Below are positions 26,094 through 36,243 of a DNA stretch of 53,357 nt, in pieces; position 1 is the stretch's first letter; each line of letters begins with the position of its first letter. Location: assembly GCA_903857795.1 (NCBI GenBank), contig CAIOGM010000041.1:1-53357 (forward strand). Direction: 5' to 3'. This DNA comes from an uncultured Geobacter sp. Its GTDB lineage: Bacteria > Desulfobacterota > Desulfuromonadia > Geobacterales > CAIOGM01. The notes under the pieces are model-generated. The model was not told where the DNA came from. It did not search any database and saw nothing but the letters and a program-made list of their open reading frames with translations. Both the position numbers and the translations under genes were made by a program.

Positions 26094-27164
26094 ATGCGTG
26101 ACGCATCCTTTGAATTCCTGAAAAAACTGGTGGCGGCGCCGAGCCCCTCCGGCTATGAGCAACCGGCTCAACGGCTCTTTCGTGACTATGTGGGGGAGTT
26201 TGCCCAGACGAGCAGCGATGTCCTGGGGAATGTGATCAGCTTTATCCCCGGCGCGGGGGAGGAGCGGCTCAGGGTGATGCTCGTGGGGCACTGCGACGAG
26301 ATCGGCTTTCAGGTCAAATACATCGACGACAACGGCTTCATCTGGTTCGGCGCGGTGGGGGGGGTGGATCCCCAGATGACCATCGGTCAGCGGGTGGATA
26401 TCCATTCCGCAGGGGGGAAGGTCCCCGGGGTTATCGGCCGCAAACCGATCCACCTCCTGGAGCCCAAGGACCGGGAGAGCGTCATAAAGCTGGATAACCA
26501 GTATATCGACATCGGTGTCGTCAACCGGAAGGAGGCGGAAGAGCTCATCCGGATGGGGGATCCCATCACCTTTGCGGCGGAGCTGACGACACTTCAGGGG
26601 GACCGGATGGCGTCCCGGGGGTTCGACGACAAGGCCGGCTGCTTTGTGGTGGCCGAGGTGATGCGGCTCATCTCCCAGGCGCCGGAGAAGCCCCCCGTGG
26701 ATCTCTACGGGGTCTCTTCGGTGCAGGAGGAGGTGGGGCTCCGGGGGGGGAAGACCAGCTCCTACTCCGTGGACCCGGACGTGGGGATCTGTGTGGAGGT
26801 CTTCTTCAGCTCCGACCAGCCGGATGTGGACAAGAAGCTCAACGGCGAGATCTCCCTGGGGAAGGGGCCGGTGATCCCCCGGGGGCTCAACATCAACCCG
26901 TTCCTCTTCGATCTCCTCACCGCCACGGCGGCGAAGGAGGAGATTCCGGTGCAGCTCATCGGCCTTCCCCGGGCCAGCGGCACTGACGCCAACGTGATGC
27001 AGGTCTCCCGCTCCGGCGTGGCCACGGCGCTGGTCAACCTGCCGCTCCGCTATATGCACTCTCCCGTGGAGGTGCTGGCGTTCTCGGATCTGGAGCAGGC
27101 GGCCCGGCTCATCGCCGCAACCCTCTACGGGCTGACGAGCCGGGAGGCGCTGATCCCCCGGTGA
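26094..27164 (+). CDS. M42 family metallopeptidase (glutamyl aminopeptidase type)
   Basis: A 356-residue cytosolic aminopeptidase. Two-zinc site residues are visible: His in MLVGHCDEIGF, Asp in SRGFDDKAG, the catalytic pair in SSVQEEVGLRG and the last His in RYMHSPVEV. At the position where many M42 enzymes have Asp in a 'DVTHATD' context this protein has CVEVFFSSD, a possible Glu substitution worth noting. M42 enzymes form large tetrahedral complexes that trim peptides in the cytosol. GTGAGG precedes the ATG. Third gene of the miaB group. Confidence 0.9.
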   Translation: MRDASFEFLKKLVAAPSPSGYEQPAQRLFRDYVGEFAQTSSDVLGNVISFIPGAGEERLRVMLVGHCDEIGFQVKYIDDNGFIWFGAVGGVDPQMTIGQRVDIHSAGGKVPGVIGRKPIHLLEPKDRESVIKLDNQYIDIGVVNRKEAEELIRMGDPITFAAELTTLQGDRMASRGFDDKAGCFVVAEVMRLISQAPEKPPVDLYGVSSVQEEVGLRGGKTSSYSVDPDVGICVEVFFSSDQPDVDKKLNGEISLGKGPVIPRGLNINPFLFDLLTATAAKEEIPVQLIGLPRASGTDANVMQVSRSGVATALVNLPLRYMHSPVEVLAFSDLEQAARLIAATLYGLTSREALIPR

Positions 27165-27176
27165 GGCGCCCATTTC

Positions 27177-30100
27177 TTAAGCACATGCGGTATGCCTAAT
27201 CTGTGAGTTAATCGAAGCGGTAAGCTCTTTGAGCAGACGATCCGCCGTGCGGAAGTCCACCCGACTGAAACTGTAGGCAAGAGCCACTGCCTGCTGCGCC
27301 AGCTCTGTTCCCGACAATAGTTCAGAGAAGAGTTCGCTCAGCTCCTGAGCCGCCAGGTCATGTTGCTGAACCATGATGGTGAGTTTCCGAGTCAGCTCCA
27401 GGGCCGCACCGGCATCGAGATCACGGGTGGAGATTTCCCGTACAGAAGTCTCTCCTCCCGAAAGTATTGCCGCAGCCACCGACAGCTCCGCCATCCGTAC
27501 CGTCAGTATGGGGAGGAGAAGTGCTGCATCCGCCGGACAGTTTCGGGTACAGGCCCGTTCCAGTTCACCGGCAAGAGCAAAAACGGTAGTCGCGCCAATA
27601 TTGCCCGCTATCCCTTTGAGTCCATGGGCTTTCCTCCCCGCCTGATCCAACTCTCCGGCTCTAAGATCAGTCCCCAGTTCGATAATCCGGGCCTCTTGAG
27701 TCTGTCCGAGGTCTATGACCAGTTTGCGGTACAGGGCCGTGTTTCCCCCCAACAGCGCCAGCCCTGCGCAGACATCGAGGCCAGGGAGGGTATCCGGCAG
27801 GAGTACTGTCGATTCCGGAGGAGGCGGAGAGGCTATTTCCTGAAGGTGACCGTTTTTCACCCACTTCAGAAGGCAGGCGTAAAGCCGCTCCGGTTTGACC
27901 GGCTTGGTCAGGTGGTCGTTCATCCCGGCCTGCAGACACCTCACCCGCTCTTCCTTGCCGGCGTGGGCCGTCATGGCGATGATGGGGAGCGCTTCGGCGC
28001 TCCACTCTTTTCTCAGCACTCTGGTTGCCTCGTAGCCATCCATTTCCGGCATCTGCAGGTCCATGAGGATGGCATCGAACCGCCTCTCCTCCCGGGCCAC
28101 GATGGTCAGCGCCTCCCTGCCATGGGCGGCAATGGTGACGTCTGCCCCCACCTGCTCCAGAAGCTCTCTCATCACCTGCTGGTTGAGCGGTTGGTCTTCT
28201 ACCACCAGCAGCCGGCACCTCTGCAGCGCCGTCGAGGTCATGGCCCGGTCAACTGCGCCTTCCCTGGTCGATGCAGGCGCCACGCCTCTGAGCAGGTTGA
28301 CGGAAAATGTGAAGCAACTCCCCTTACCATGCTGACTTTCAACCCGGAGTTTCCCTCCCATGAGCGCCACCAGCCGCCGGCAGATGTTAAGTCCCAAGCC
28401 GGTACCGCCATAGCGGCGGGTGGTGGAACCGTCGGCCTGGGTAAACGGCTCGAAGATGCCTTCGGTCTGCCCCGGGGTCATTCCGATGCCGCTGTCCCGG
28501 ACCGAGAACTCCAGCACGGTCCACTCTGCCACTTCCGCCAGGGGGCGGACGGTCAGCTCAATCTCCCCGATGGAAGTAAACTTGATGGCGTTCCCCAGCA
28601 GGTTGAGGAAAATCTGCTCCAGACGCAAGGAGTCACCCACCAGATACTCCGGGGTTTCCGGGGCGAGAGTGAGGCGCAACTGTAACCCCTTGGCGGAGGC
28701 CCCGACTCCGACCAACCCGAGTAGCTGTTCCAGAAGAGGGCGCAGGATAAAAGGGACCGCTTCCAACTCCAGCTTCCCGGCCTCGATCTTGGAGAAATCC
28801 AGCAGGTCGTTCAGCAGTCGCAGCAGTCCTTCGGCCGAGGTGGTGATCTTCCCCAGATAATCCCGCTGTTTGTCGGTCAGGTTGGTCTGGAGCGCCAGGT
28901 GCCCCAGGCCGATGATGGCGTTCATGGGGGTCCGGATCTCGTGGCTCATGTTGGCCAGGAATTCACTCTTGGCCTTATTGCCCGCCTCGGCATATTCGCG
29001 GGCATGCCGGTTTTGTAGTTCAAACTGCTTGATTTCCGTGATGTCATGCACTACATGGACACTCCCCACGAGAAGGCCATTTTCATCATGGATGGGGGTG
29101 GCGGAGACCTGGACCCATCCCCCCAACCGCTCTTCGTAGATTTCCTCGTGGTGTTCCCGGCCATCGGCCAAAAGCCGGCTGTGGGGGCAGGCGGTCGGCG
29201 CGCAGTCCGTGCCGTGGATATGACGGTAACAGATCAGCCCCCGAGCACTCTCCACCTCCACATTCAGGGCTGCAGCCATGGCGCGGTTGACCCGGACGAT
29301 GCGGTGGTCTATGTCGAGAATGGCCACCAGATCCGGGATGGTATTAAACGTCTCGCGCCATTCGTCTCGTGCCCGAATGATTTTCTTTTCGGCGGCGACA
29401 CGCTCGGTGATATCCTCCATGGCCAGGAGGATGATGTGGGAGCCGACCTTTTCCCGAGAAATCTGGCGGGCGTTGAGGAGAATTGTCTTGCGCCCGATAC
29501 CGGGAAACTCATGTTCCACTTCATAGCCATTGAACAGGGTTTCATTGGGGAGGATATCCTCCAGGAGGCGCCGCAGAGCGGGAATATCCCATTGCCGGCT
29601 CCCCAGGTCGTAGATGAAATTACCCACGGTTTTCTGGTGAGTTACCCGGAAGGTATCATAGAAGCTCTGATTGGCGGTGAGGATCTTCAGATCGGAATCC
29701 AGCACCACCAGTGGTTCCCGTACGGTCTCCACAATGTTCTCGGCATACTCCCGAGCGTCCCGGATTTCCGCTTCCAACTCCTTGCGCGGGGTGATGTCGC
29801 GAATTATCGCCCACATCGCCTCCGGCTGGCCGTATTGATCCTGCAGCACGAAGCCGCGCAGTTCCACAGGGACTATGCCGCCGCTCTTGGTGATGTACTC
29901 CTTCTGGTACACATCACTATATCCTCTCCCCAGGATCTGCTCCTCAAACAGCCGGGCCTCCATGGCGTGCCATGAGGGGGGTGTAAGCTCGGCATAGGTC
30001 AGATTCGCCAACTCCTCGCAACTGTAGCCCAGCAGCTCCCTGAACAGTGCGTTGCTCTCTACAATCTTTCCCTGCAGGTCGGTTTTGGCGAAGGCGTCCA

Positions 30101-30683
30101 TGAGGCTTTCATGCAGTTGCCGGTACTTGGCCTCGCTGAGCAGCAGTTTCTGCTCCCGCTCACTGTTCTGCCGCAGGGAGACGCCGGCATTATCCAGGCT
30201 GACGGCCAGCTCTCTGTTCTGTCGCCCAACCAAGGCCGTGAGCCGTTGGTTCTCCCGGGTCAGGTGGTATCGCTGAAGCCCTTCCCGGACGGCCGTAATA
30301 AGATCACCGTCATCCCACGGTTTGGTGAAGAACCGACAGACGCCGCCTTGGTTGATGGCGTCAATTGCGGCTTCGGTATCGGCATGGCCGGTCAGGAGCA
30401 TTCGGGGGATATCGGGATAACGCGCTGCTGCCGTATGGAGGAAGAGCACACCGGTCATCTCCGGCATCTCCTGATCACTCACGATGAGGCCGATGTTCTC
30501 GGTCCGCTGCAGGATCGTCAGCCCTTCGGCCCCGGAGGAGGCCGTCAGTACCTGCCACGGTTCATGCCTGAAGGTGCGGCAGAGGGCCTTCAGGATCTGT
30601 TCTTCGTCGTCAACACAGAGGATGCTGAGAGTCGGCGGCGACGTATCATCTCCCGGTCGTCTTGCAGTATGAACTTCAGACAC
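27177..30683 (-). CDS. Hybrid sensor kinase: REC - three PAS - HisKA/HATPase - REC - HPt
   Basis: A 1168-residue cytosolic hybrid kinase. An N-terminal receiver (phospho-acceptor Asp in [11 protein letters not shown], about residue 70) is followed by a coiled coil, three PAS domains (about 185-302, 312-432, 443-552), HisKA with [12 protein letters not shown] (His about 581), HATPase_c, a second receiver ([14 protein letters not shown]) and an HPt domain ([11 protein letters not shown]). The third PAS carries a cysteine cluster, C-x3-H then C-x4-C-P, also present in the second giant kinase. The start is a GTG preceded by CAGGAG; a TTG nine codons earlier is possible. There is no output domain, so the phosphate must leave to a separate regulator. 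It converges with the M42 peptidase gene, 12 bp apart. Confidence 0.92.
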   Translation of the reverse strand: MSEVHTARRPGDDTSPPTLSILCVDDEEQILKALCRTFRHEPWQVLTASSGAEGLTILQRTENIGLIVSDQEMPEMTGVLFLHTAAARYPDIPRMLLTGHADTEAAIDAINQGGVCRFFTKPWDDGDLITAVREGLQRYHLTRENQRLTALVGRQNRELAVSLDNAGVSLRQNSEREQKLLLSEAKYRQLHESLMDAFAKTDLQGKIVESNALFRELLGYSCEELANLTYAELTPPSWHAMEARLFEEQILGRGYSDVYQKEYITKSGGIVPVELRGFVLQDQYGQPEAMWAIIRDITPRKELEAEIRDAREYAENIVETVREPLVVLDSDLKILTANQSFYDTFRVTHQKTVGNFIYDLGSRQWDIPALRRLLEDILPNETLFNGYEVEHEFPGIGRKTILLNARQISREKVGSHIILLAMEDITERVAAEKKIIRARDEWRETFNTIPDLVAILDIDHRIVRVNRAMAAALNVEVESARGLICYRHIHGTDCAPTACPHSRLLADGREHHEEIYEERLGGWVQVSATPIHDENGLLVGSVHVVHDITEIKQFELQNRHAREYAEAGNKAKSEFLANMSHEIRTPMNAIIGLGHLALQTNLTDKQRDYLGKITTSAEGLLRLLNDLLDFSKIEAGKLELEAVPFILRPLLEQLLGLVGVGASAKGLQLRLTLAPETPEYLVGDSLRLEQIFLNLLGNAIKFTSIGEIELTVRPLAEVAEWTVLEFSVRDSGIGMTPGQTEGIFEPFTQADGSTTRRYGGTGLGLNICRRLVALMGGKLRVESQHGKGSCFTFSVNLLRGVAPASTREGAVDRAMTSTALQRCRLLVVEDQPLNQQVMRELLEQVGADVTIAAHGREALTIVAREERRFDAILMDLQMPEMDGYEATRVLRKEWSAEALPIIAMTAHAGKEERVRCLQAGMNDHLTKPVKPERLYACLLKWVKNGHLQEIASPPPPESTVLLPDTLPGLDVCAGLALLGGNTALYRKLVIDLGQTQEARIIELGTDLRAGELDQAGRKAHGLKGIAGNIGATTVFALAGELERACTRNCPADAALLLPILTVRMAELSVAAAILSGGETSVREISTRDLDAGAALELTRKLTIMVQQHDLAAQELSELFSELLSGTELAQQAVALAYSFSRVDFRTADRLLKELTASINSQIRHTACA

Positions 30684-31223
30684 AGTGTCTCCTGAGTTAC
30701 GTTCATTCAATAACAGAAGTCATCTCCCGGTTGTTGGGGGTGTTCGAGGCGTAACAGATGTCGTATTCGGGTGCCGTATTATCGCCATAACTTCGTGAGA
30801 AAAATGAAGTGAACTGCGTCACGATAGCACGTTATTCAAATATGTACGCAATTAATTGGTCCACCAGTGTATGACTAATGAAAGATTCCAGCGAATACTG
30901 GGATACCTAATCGGTTGTCTGAAAAGAAAAAGGCCGGTCACTCCTCTGAGCGCCGGCCTTCCTATACTGCATATAGTCCACTTTGAAACAATTGGATTTA
31001 CGGGGCCAAAATCGGACGGTCCTGTCAGATAGCCGATACTGCGAGACTCCGTATTATAGTCCTCATGGACCGGCAGGCCCGGTCCCGTTCCGCTATCATG
31101 AGTCGTGCCATGGCACACCTTCCTTTGCGCTTGGAGGTCCTGTCACCCTTACGGGGTCAGGACCTCGGAGGTCGCGTGACAGTTATGTGCTGCGGTTCCC
31201 TTGTGTTCGGGGGCCACACCCTT
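30684..31223. other. Intergenic region between the hybrid kinase and the subtilase remnant
   Basis: About 540 bp without a convincing gene. It contains the kinase promoter (minus strand, not located), a minus-strand terminator hairpin at 30930-30960, and an inverted repeat near 31137-31164 (AGGTCCTG and CAGGACCT). A short purine-rich segment resembles part of a GEMM riboswitch but lacks its conserved core. Confidence 0.4.
30930..30960 (-). terminator. Terminator on the minus strand
   Basis: AAGGCCGG and CCGGCCTT flank a 15-base loop; read on the minus strand the stem is followed by TTTTTCTTTTC. It would end the subtilase transcript coming from the right. Confidence 0.75.
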
Positions 31224-31306
31224 TCACGATCCCCACAGCATCATCAGGGCAAGCATCACCTGGGTGACCACGATCAGTGCGCAGAAGCATAAGAAAAACC
31301 AGACAG
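31224..31306 (-). pseudogene. Truncated copy of a small membrane-protein gene
   Basis: Immediately after the subtilase stop codon the minus strand encodes SVWFFLCFCALIVVTQVM and LALMMLWGS then stop. This matches the membrane helix of the small protein encoded at 34294-34523 (LVWSFLGFCTLIVVAQMM). It lacks a signal peptide and a start codon. Similarity continues past its stop at DNA level to about 31197, with a 1-base indel. Confidence 0.7.
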
Positions 31307-31314
31307 AGGTTAAC

Positions 31315-34203
31315 TTACTTTAGCACCACGAAGTTATCCGGGTAGCTGGTGACGGGGTTGTAGTCAGTGTTGCCGGCCATTGTCGCGTTAACAAGGCAGT
31401 AGCCCGTGTTGCTTTTCGCGGTGAGCTTGTTGCCCGTGATTGAGCAGGGGCCTGACACGAGTTTGTAGGTCGCAGCCCCGCCGGTGGTACCGCCGGTGAC
31501 CGACATGGTCTCACTCTGAGCGTTGGCCAGCGGCATGGTTGTATTCAGAATCAGCGCCGCCTGGTCACCCTTGTTGATGGTTGTTATGATCAAGGGGGCG
31601 CTGGGTGAGGACATTGAATTGTAGTCGTCGCCGGCCTTTGTGGCTGTAACCGAACAGCCGCCGCTCACATGCAGCACCTTGCCAACACCGGTTGAGGCAT
31701 TGACCTGACACGCTGACCCGGTTGCACTATAGGCATAGGCTCCGGTTCCTCTACCGCCACTGGCAACCGCAATAAAGGTGTTGCCGACTTTGACGGTGTT
31801 GGGACCGCCAAACACGACCGATAAGGTTACGGTTGGCTGTGCAGACCGCATGTCACTTAATACGGTCAAATATCCAGTTGATGGAGCAAAGTAGGTATTA
31901 TTGTGATGGGTAGCGGCAGTGGCAGTGGTGGAACCCCAAGTGCCTTTAATAGTGCCTTGTTGTCCACTGGTAATTCCAAAAACTAGAGCACCAACCTGAA
32001 GATTAAGCCCAGGCGTTATGTATGCGGTTGCTCCGAGGTTGATATCGAGGGTGTTGAGAGTTACCCCTGGTGCAAACGATTTGACACCACTACCTGAAAG
32101 CGCAACATTCATAGAATTGTTAACAGAGGCAACTGTCTGTGGTCCAACTCCAGTATAGATGAACCAACTCGTTTTAAAATTAATATTTTTCAAGCTAAAA
32201 TTAGGCAAAGTCGATGAGCTTATATAATAGTCACCAGAAATGAAATTTAGAGCGCTACCAGAACTTAATGTAATAGAAAAACCATTGTCATAAAAGAAAG
32301 TCGGCATATTGATCACACATGGACTTGGATTACATTGACAAACAGTTGCATCACCGATAGTGAGCGTCTTGATGGTAGCGGCACCAGCTAAATTAACGTT
32401 AAAGCAAGAGTTTGCCTTCAATGTATTATATGTGTATCCGGCAACCGACTGATTGTGACCACCTCGAAAATTAACAGTACCTGTTGAGGCGGTAAAGGTG
32501 CCATTAGCGCCCAGATTTCCGCCGATATTGAGAGTTCCCGACCCGGTAAATGCCAATCTGGCCTGCGCTTGCATACCTGAAAAAGAAATATCACCGGTAA
32601 CATTGATGGTTCCGGTGCTGAGTGAAACAAGACTGTACTGACTTGAACTGCTGCCACCCGTTATAGTGATACTGCCGGCATTCAGTGTGCCCGTGCCTAC
32701 GGCAATGGTCCCGTTAGCGCTGGCAGTTGGCGCGTTCATTGCGATGGTACCTGAGCAATTCAGGGTATTTGTGCCGCTGACGGTGATGCCGTTACTTGAT
32801 GCAGGAGCATTTATCTTTATTGACGCAACCGATGCCGTATTGACGTTGACGGTAACCTTGACTCCTGAGTTGATGACGACCGTATCACCTGTAACCGGTA
32901 CCGCAGCGCCTCCCCAAGTTGTCGTGCTATTCCAGTTGCCTGTGACTGTCGCGGTTTTCATTGCCGCTGCCTTGTACGGACCTACATAAGGTCCACCGCC
33001 ACCGAGGGTGCCGGCGGGCTGGACGATAATGTTGGTGCTGGTGTCGGCAATTGCTTTAGCCATGTCAACCCGACCGTTGCCGTACATGGTCTGGTTATTC
33101 AGGTTGCTGGCGGAACCGACCGAATCTGCGGATTTTGCCAGGCGACCTACGATAGCACCGTTGGACAGTTTTGAGTCGTTTGCTTTCATGAAACCGGCTA
33201 CGCCAGCGACAATGGCCGAGGATGCGGAAGTGCCAGAGACGTAATTATAGGTATTGCCGAGAGTTGTAGTGTAGATGTTTGTTCCCGGCGCCGCCAGGAA
33301 GGTGTCGAGGCCGAAATTGCTTGTTGCCGCCAGAAGGTCGGTTTCATCAGTGGCCGAGATACCAATAACACCGCGATTCCCGGCTGGATAGGTAGGAGTT
33401 GAGGTCGCATTATTGCCGGTGGCCGCCACAAGGACCGTACCCTTGGACCATGCGTAGTCAAGGGCGTCTTGGAGATTCTGGCTGAAGTCGTGGTTACTGA
33501 AGGCCATAAGAAGAATGTTGGCACCGTGATCGACAGCCCACACAATTCCTTGGATGATGTCGGTATCCTGCCCGATACCGGCGGCGTCGAGCACGGTTAT
33601 CGGCATCACTTTCACTCCCGCGTAGGCGACGCCGGCGATTCCTTTGCCGTTGCCGGTCACCGCAGCAATGATACCGGCCATCTGGGTGCCATGGCCGGAA
33701 GGATCTGTAAAGCCATTCGAACCGTCTAAAATCGAGGTTCCGACAACGATATTATTCTTCAGGTCAGGGTGGGTGGCGTCGATGCCAGTGTCAAGCAGCG
33801 CCACTGTGGCGGTCCCCTTGGGAGCAATCTTGCCGTAGACTTTATCCCAGCCGATTTTCTGAAGTGACCACTGGACTCCCACGTGTTGGTCGTCAGAGAG
33901 CGTTTCCGCCTTACGGCTCTTGCTAACTTCGACACTTTCCACCTGCGGGTCGGCTCGATAGTCCTTCAGAAGTAAAAAAAGATTTTCGGCGGGCACAGAA
34001 ATCACGTGTAGCCGCAGCACCGGAACCGATGAGATTTCAACCCCACCGTTTCGCGCAATAATAGCCGCTTGTTCAGCAGCGGTAAGCCCTTTAACCATCT
34101 TGACCATGATGGTTGAGGTAATTGATGGGGTCGCGTAGACAATCTCAATGCCGCTACTGACGAAAAGCATGAGACAACCGACTATCAAGACAAATATTCT
34201 CAT
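31315..34203 (-). CDS. Exported subtilisin-like serine protease (S8) with long beta-rich C-terminus
   Basis: A 962-residue secreted protease. Signal peptide about residues 1-24; an inhibitor-I9-like propeptide (about 28-95); then an S8 catalytic domain with the triad Asp138 (VALLDTGID), His171 (GHGTQMAG) and Ser326 (GTSASSAIVAG) and oxyanion Asn264. The usual GTSMAAP is changed to GTSASSA, but Ser is kept. After residue about 420 come beta-rich sequences: a cell-surface segment (WNSTTTWGGAAVPVTGDTVVIN), solenoid-like repeats, and two C-terminal Ig/MBG-like units. The central part (about 31.9-32.4 kb) is noticeably more AT-rich, suggesting a mosaic origin. AGGAGGAAG precedes the ATG. The gene sits between two copies of a small membrane-protein gene. 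Confidence 0.88.
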   Translation of the reverse strand: MRIFVLIVGCLMLFVSSGIEIVYATPSITSTIMVKMVKGLTAAEQAAIIARNGGVEISSVPVLRLHVISVPAENLFLLLKDYRADPQVESVEVSKSRKAETLSDDQHVGVQWSLQKIGWDKVYGKIAPKGTATVALLDTGIDATHPDLKNNIVVGTSILDGSNGFTDPSGHGTQMAGIIAAVTGNGKGIAGVAYAGVKVMPITVLDAAGIGQDTDIIQGIVWAVDHGANILLMAFSNHDFSQNLQDALDYAWSKGTVLVAATGNNATSTPTYPAGNRGVIGISATDETDLLAATSNFGLDTFLAAPGTNIYTTTLGNTYNYVSGTSASSAIVAGVAGFMKANDSKLSNGAIVGRLAKSADSVGSASNLNNQTMYGNGRVDMAKAIADTSTNIIVQPAGTLGGGGPYVGPYKAAAMKTATVTGNWNSTTTWGGAAVPVTGDTVVINSGVKVTVNVNTASVASIKINAPASSNGITVSGTNTLNCSGTIAMNAPTASANGTIAVGTGTLNAGSITITGGSSSSQYSLVSLSTGTINVTGDISFSGMQAQARLAFTGSGTLNIGGNLGANGTFTASTGTVNFRGGHNQSVAGYTYNTLKANSCFNVNLAGAATIKTLTIGDATVCQCNPSPCVINMPTFFYDNGFSITLSSGSALNFISGDYYISSSTLPNFSLKNINFKTSWFIYTGVGPQTVASVNNSMNVALSGSGVKSFAPGVTLNTLDINLGATAYITPGLNLQVGALVFGITSGQQGTIKGTWGSTTATAATHHNNTYFAPSTGYLTVLSDMRSAQPTVTLSVVFGGPNTVKVGNTFIAVASGGRGTGAYAYSATGSACQVNASTGVGKVLHVSGGCSVTATKAGDDYNSMSSPSAPLIITTINKGDQAALILNTTMPLANAQSETMSVTGGTTGGAATYKLVSGPCSITGNKLTAKSNTGYCLVNATMAGNTDYNPVTSYPDNFVVLK

Positions 34204-34293
34204 GGTGCTTCCTCCTGTTTTAGGGAATCACATCAACCTTGCCTCAAAAACTGTAGGCATTCCTCAGTAAAGATGGGGGTTACCCGCAACAAA

Positions 34294-34523
34294 TTAGTTG
34301 AGAGCTTCAGCTCCCTTGTGTTCGGGGGCAACGCCTTTGACGATCCCCACCATCATCATCACGGCAGGCATCATCTGGGCGACCACAATCAGGGTACAGA
34401 AGCCAAGAAAAGACCAAACCAGCAGGCTGCTGTGGTCGGAATACACGGGACGGCAAAGGCCGGGGTCACTGCTGCCATCGTTGCTGCTGCTGCGGAAGCT
34501 ATGGTTCTCAGTGTGGTTTTCAT
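34294..34523 (-). pseudogene. Small exported/membrane protein, apparently frameshifted
   Basis: From an ATG with GAGGAG upstream, the first frame reads a good signal peptide (MKTTLRTIASAAATMAAVTP, then AFAVP) and stops after about 43 codons. The next frame carries the conserved continuation SDHSSLLVWSFLGFCTLIVV and a short basic/charged tail ending GAEALN. Adding one G near 34441-34452 would join them into a protein of about 76 residues with one signal peptide and one membrane helix. The total of 230 bp is one short of a whole number of codons. It could be a true mutation, programmed frameshift or sequence error. Confidence 0.65.
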
Positions 34524-34948
34524 GGCGTACTCCTCGTCTCTCGTTATTTTTTTCTCGTCTGTGCTCTAGCTTAGACCGTGCCAGAGTTGAGAAGTTCAAG
34601 AAAACAGTTGTAACCAGCCGTATTGTCTCGCTTGTCCTGCAGCTTGAACTTCTGCCGAGTAACCATTGAGAAGAGAGCTGTATAAGCAGCTTAGGCAGGG
34701 ACGTTGACCTCGTGAAGAGTCAAACACCCACGAAGTCAGAAGGTTAGCAGAGATGCGGTTGAAATTCATACAATCGGACGAGCGTATCATGAAAAGATAC
34801 AGGAGATGGGATTGATAGCTCTTGGCATATCCTGTTCCTCCTCTTGGGGGCACCCACGTTCTGTTCGGGGTGTTTGATCTGTTTATCTGCCCCCAGGACT
34901 CCTGGATTCTGTGATGTACTATCGCACCGTGTCAGACGATGAACAGCA
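34524..34948. other. Intergenic region with a structured segment
   Basis: About 425 bp with no gene I can support. On the minus strand, an 8-bp stem (TGGGGGCA with TGCCCCCA, 34845-34852 and 34888-34895) encloses a smaller CACCC/GGGTG stem and is followed by GAGGAGGAACAGG and a 13-codon open frame. This may be a leader of the small membrane protein-subtilase transcript. Confidence 0.4.
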
Positions 34949-34976
34949 AAAAGCCCCTGATTTCTCAGAGGCTTTT
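34949..34976 (-). terminator. Terminator downstream of tRNA-Met
   Basis: Stem AAAAGCCTCTGA paired with its complement with one mismatch, 4-base loop, ending GGGGCTTTTTG on the minus strand. It lies 30 bp beyond the tRNA 3' end. Confidence 0.75.
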
Positions 34977-35006
34977 GGATTCTTCCGGACCCGCCGGACT
35001 GTTATA

Positions 35007-35083
35007 TGGTGGCGGTGCAGGGACTCGAACCCCGGACCTAGCGAATATGAGTCGCTTGCTCTAGCCAGCTGAGCTACACCGCC
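35007..35083 (-). tRNA. tRNA-Met (CAU anticodon), CCA encoded
   Basis: A 77-nt cloverleaf on the minus strand: acceptor GGCGGTG with CACCGCC, D arm GCTC..GAGC, anticodon stem AGCGA/TCGCT with loop CTCATAT (anticodon CAU), T arm with GGTTCGAGTCC, discriminator A and genomic CCA. It looks like elongator tRNA-Met; a CAU-reading tRNA-Ile2 is the alternative, depending on lysidine modification. It stands alone with its own terminator. Confidence 0.93.
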
Positions 35084-35280
35084 GAACTGATCGTTTAAAG
35101 GAAGTGCTCTTTTATACAATATTCCTCCCGGTGTCAAGGGAAAAACAACTGCTCTTCCCGTCAGCCCCGTTGACATCGGCAGTCATCAGGGGCGATACCG
35201 TTTGCCGCTCCCGTAGAATTGGTGTATAAGGGGTCAGTTTCGGAACCTTCTACCACGCCGCTCCAGAGGACCTCCACCGC

Positions 35281-36243
35281 GTGACGCCACTCATCTCCAT
35301 ACAGAATCTGACCACCCAGTTCGACACCGCCGCCGGACCGGCCATCGCGGTGAACGACCTGAGCCTCTCCCTTGACGGCGCCGGAACCCTGGCCATCGTG
35401 GGGGAATCGGGGTGCGGCAAGAGTGTCACCGCCCTCTCCGTCCTGCGGCTGGTGCCGTATCCCGGAAGGATCGCTTCCGGACGGATCTTCTTTCAGGGGG
35501 TCGACCTCCTGGCGCTCTCCGAGGAGGAGATGCGGGCCGTGCGGGGCAACCGGATCTCCATGATTTTTCAAGAGCCGATGACCTCACTCAACCCGGTGTT
35601 TCGGGTGGGGGAGCAGGTGGCCGAAGGGATCATGCTCCACCGCCGACTGGGGCGGCGCGAGGCCCGTCACGAGGCGACGGAGTTGCTCCGAAAGGTGAGC
35701 ATCCCGTCACCGGAACAGAGGTACGACGACTATCCCCATCAGCTCTCCGGCGGGATGCGCCAACGGGTCATGATCGCCATGGCGCTGGCCTGCCGCCCCC
35801 GGCTGCTCATCGCCGACGAGCCGACCACCGCCCTTGATGTGACCATCCAGGCCCAAATCCTCGACCTCATCGACTCCCTCCGGCAACAGGAGGAGATGGG
35901 GCTGATCCTCATTACCCATGACCTGGGGATCGTGGCGGAGCATGCCGACGCCACCGCCGTCATGTATGCCGGAAGCCTCATGGAGTACGCCCCCACCGTC
36001 GATCTGTTCCGTGAACCGCTGCACCCCTATACCGAGCTGCTCCTGGCCTCCCTCCCCCAACAGGGGGAACCGGGGGAGCCGCTCCGGGTCATTCCGGGAG
36101 CGCTCCCCACACCGGGGGAGAGGGTCGTCGGCTGCCCCTTTGCCCCCCGCTGCCCCCGCCGGAGCCCCGCCTGCCTGAAGGCGCTCCCGGAGCTGCGCGA
36201 GCTTCGCCCCGGCCATCTGGCCCGCTGCGTGAACTGCTCATGA
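35281..36243 (+). CDS. dppD: Dipeptide/oligopeptide ABC transporter ATPase, DppD type
   Basis: A 320-residue ABC ATPase. Walker [10 protein letters not shown]-loop [10 protein letters not shown], signature LSGGMRQRV, Walker [14 protein letters not shown] and H-loop THD are all intact. The C-terminal oligo_HPY extension contains the GCPFAPRCP cysteine motif typical of peptide importers. The start is a GTG. It overlaps dppF by 4 bp (ATGA), and the two ATPases form a heterodimer. No permease or binding-protein gene is next to them, so they must serve permeases encoded elsewhere. Nickel or other substrates are possible for this family. Confidence 0.88.
   Translation: MTPLISIQNLTTQFDTAAGPAIAVNDLSLSLDGAGTLAIVGESGCGKSVTALSVLRLVPYPGRIASGRIFFQGVDLLALSEEEMRAVRGNRISMIFQEPMTSLNPVFRVGEQVAEGIMLHRRLGRREARHEATELLRKVSIPSPEQRYDDYPHQLSGGMRQRVMIAMALACRPRLLIADEPTTALDVTIQAQILDLIDSLRQQEEMGLILITHDLGIVAEHADATAVMYAGSLMEYAPTVDLFREPLHPYTELLLASLPQQGEPGEPLRVIPGALPTPGERVVGCPFAPRCPRRSPACLKALPELRELRPGHLARCVNCS

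Noticed and set aside
30852-31118. 88-codon minus-strand frame between kinase and subtilase
   Set aside because: It spans a terminator hairpin, lacks a ribosome binding site and has no recognisable pattern.
31080-31200. Possible GEMM (cyclic dinucleotide) riboswitch on the minus strand near AAGCGCAAAGGAAGG
   Set aside because: Only a short GCGCAAAG resemblance; the conserved GGGACGCAAAGCC-type core, the paired stems and the tetraloop are missing.
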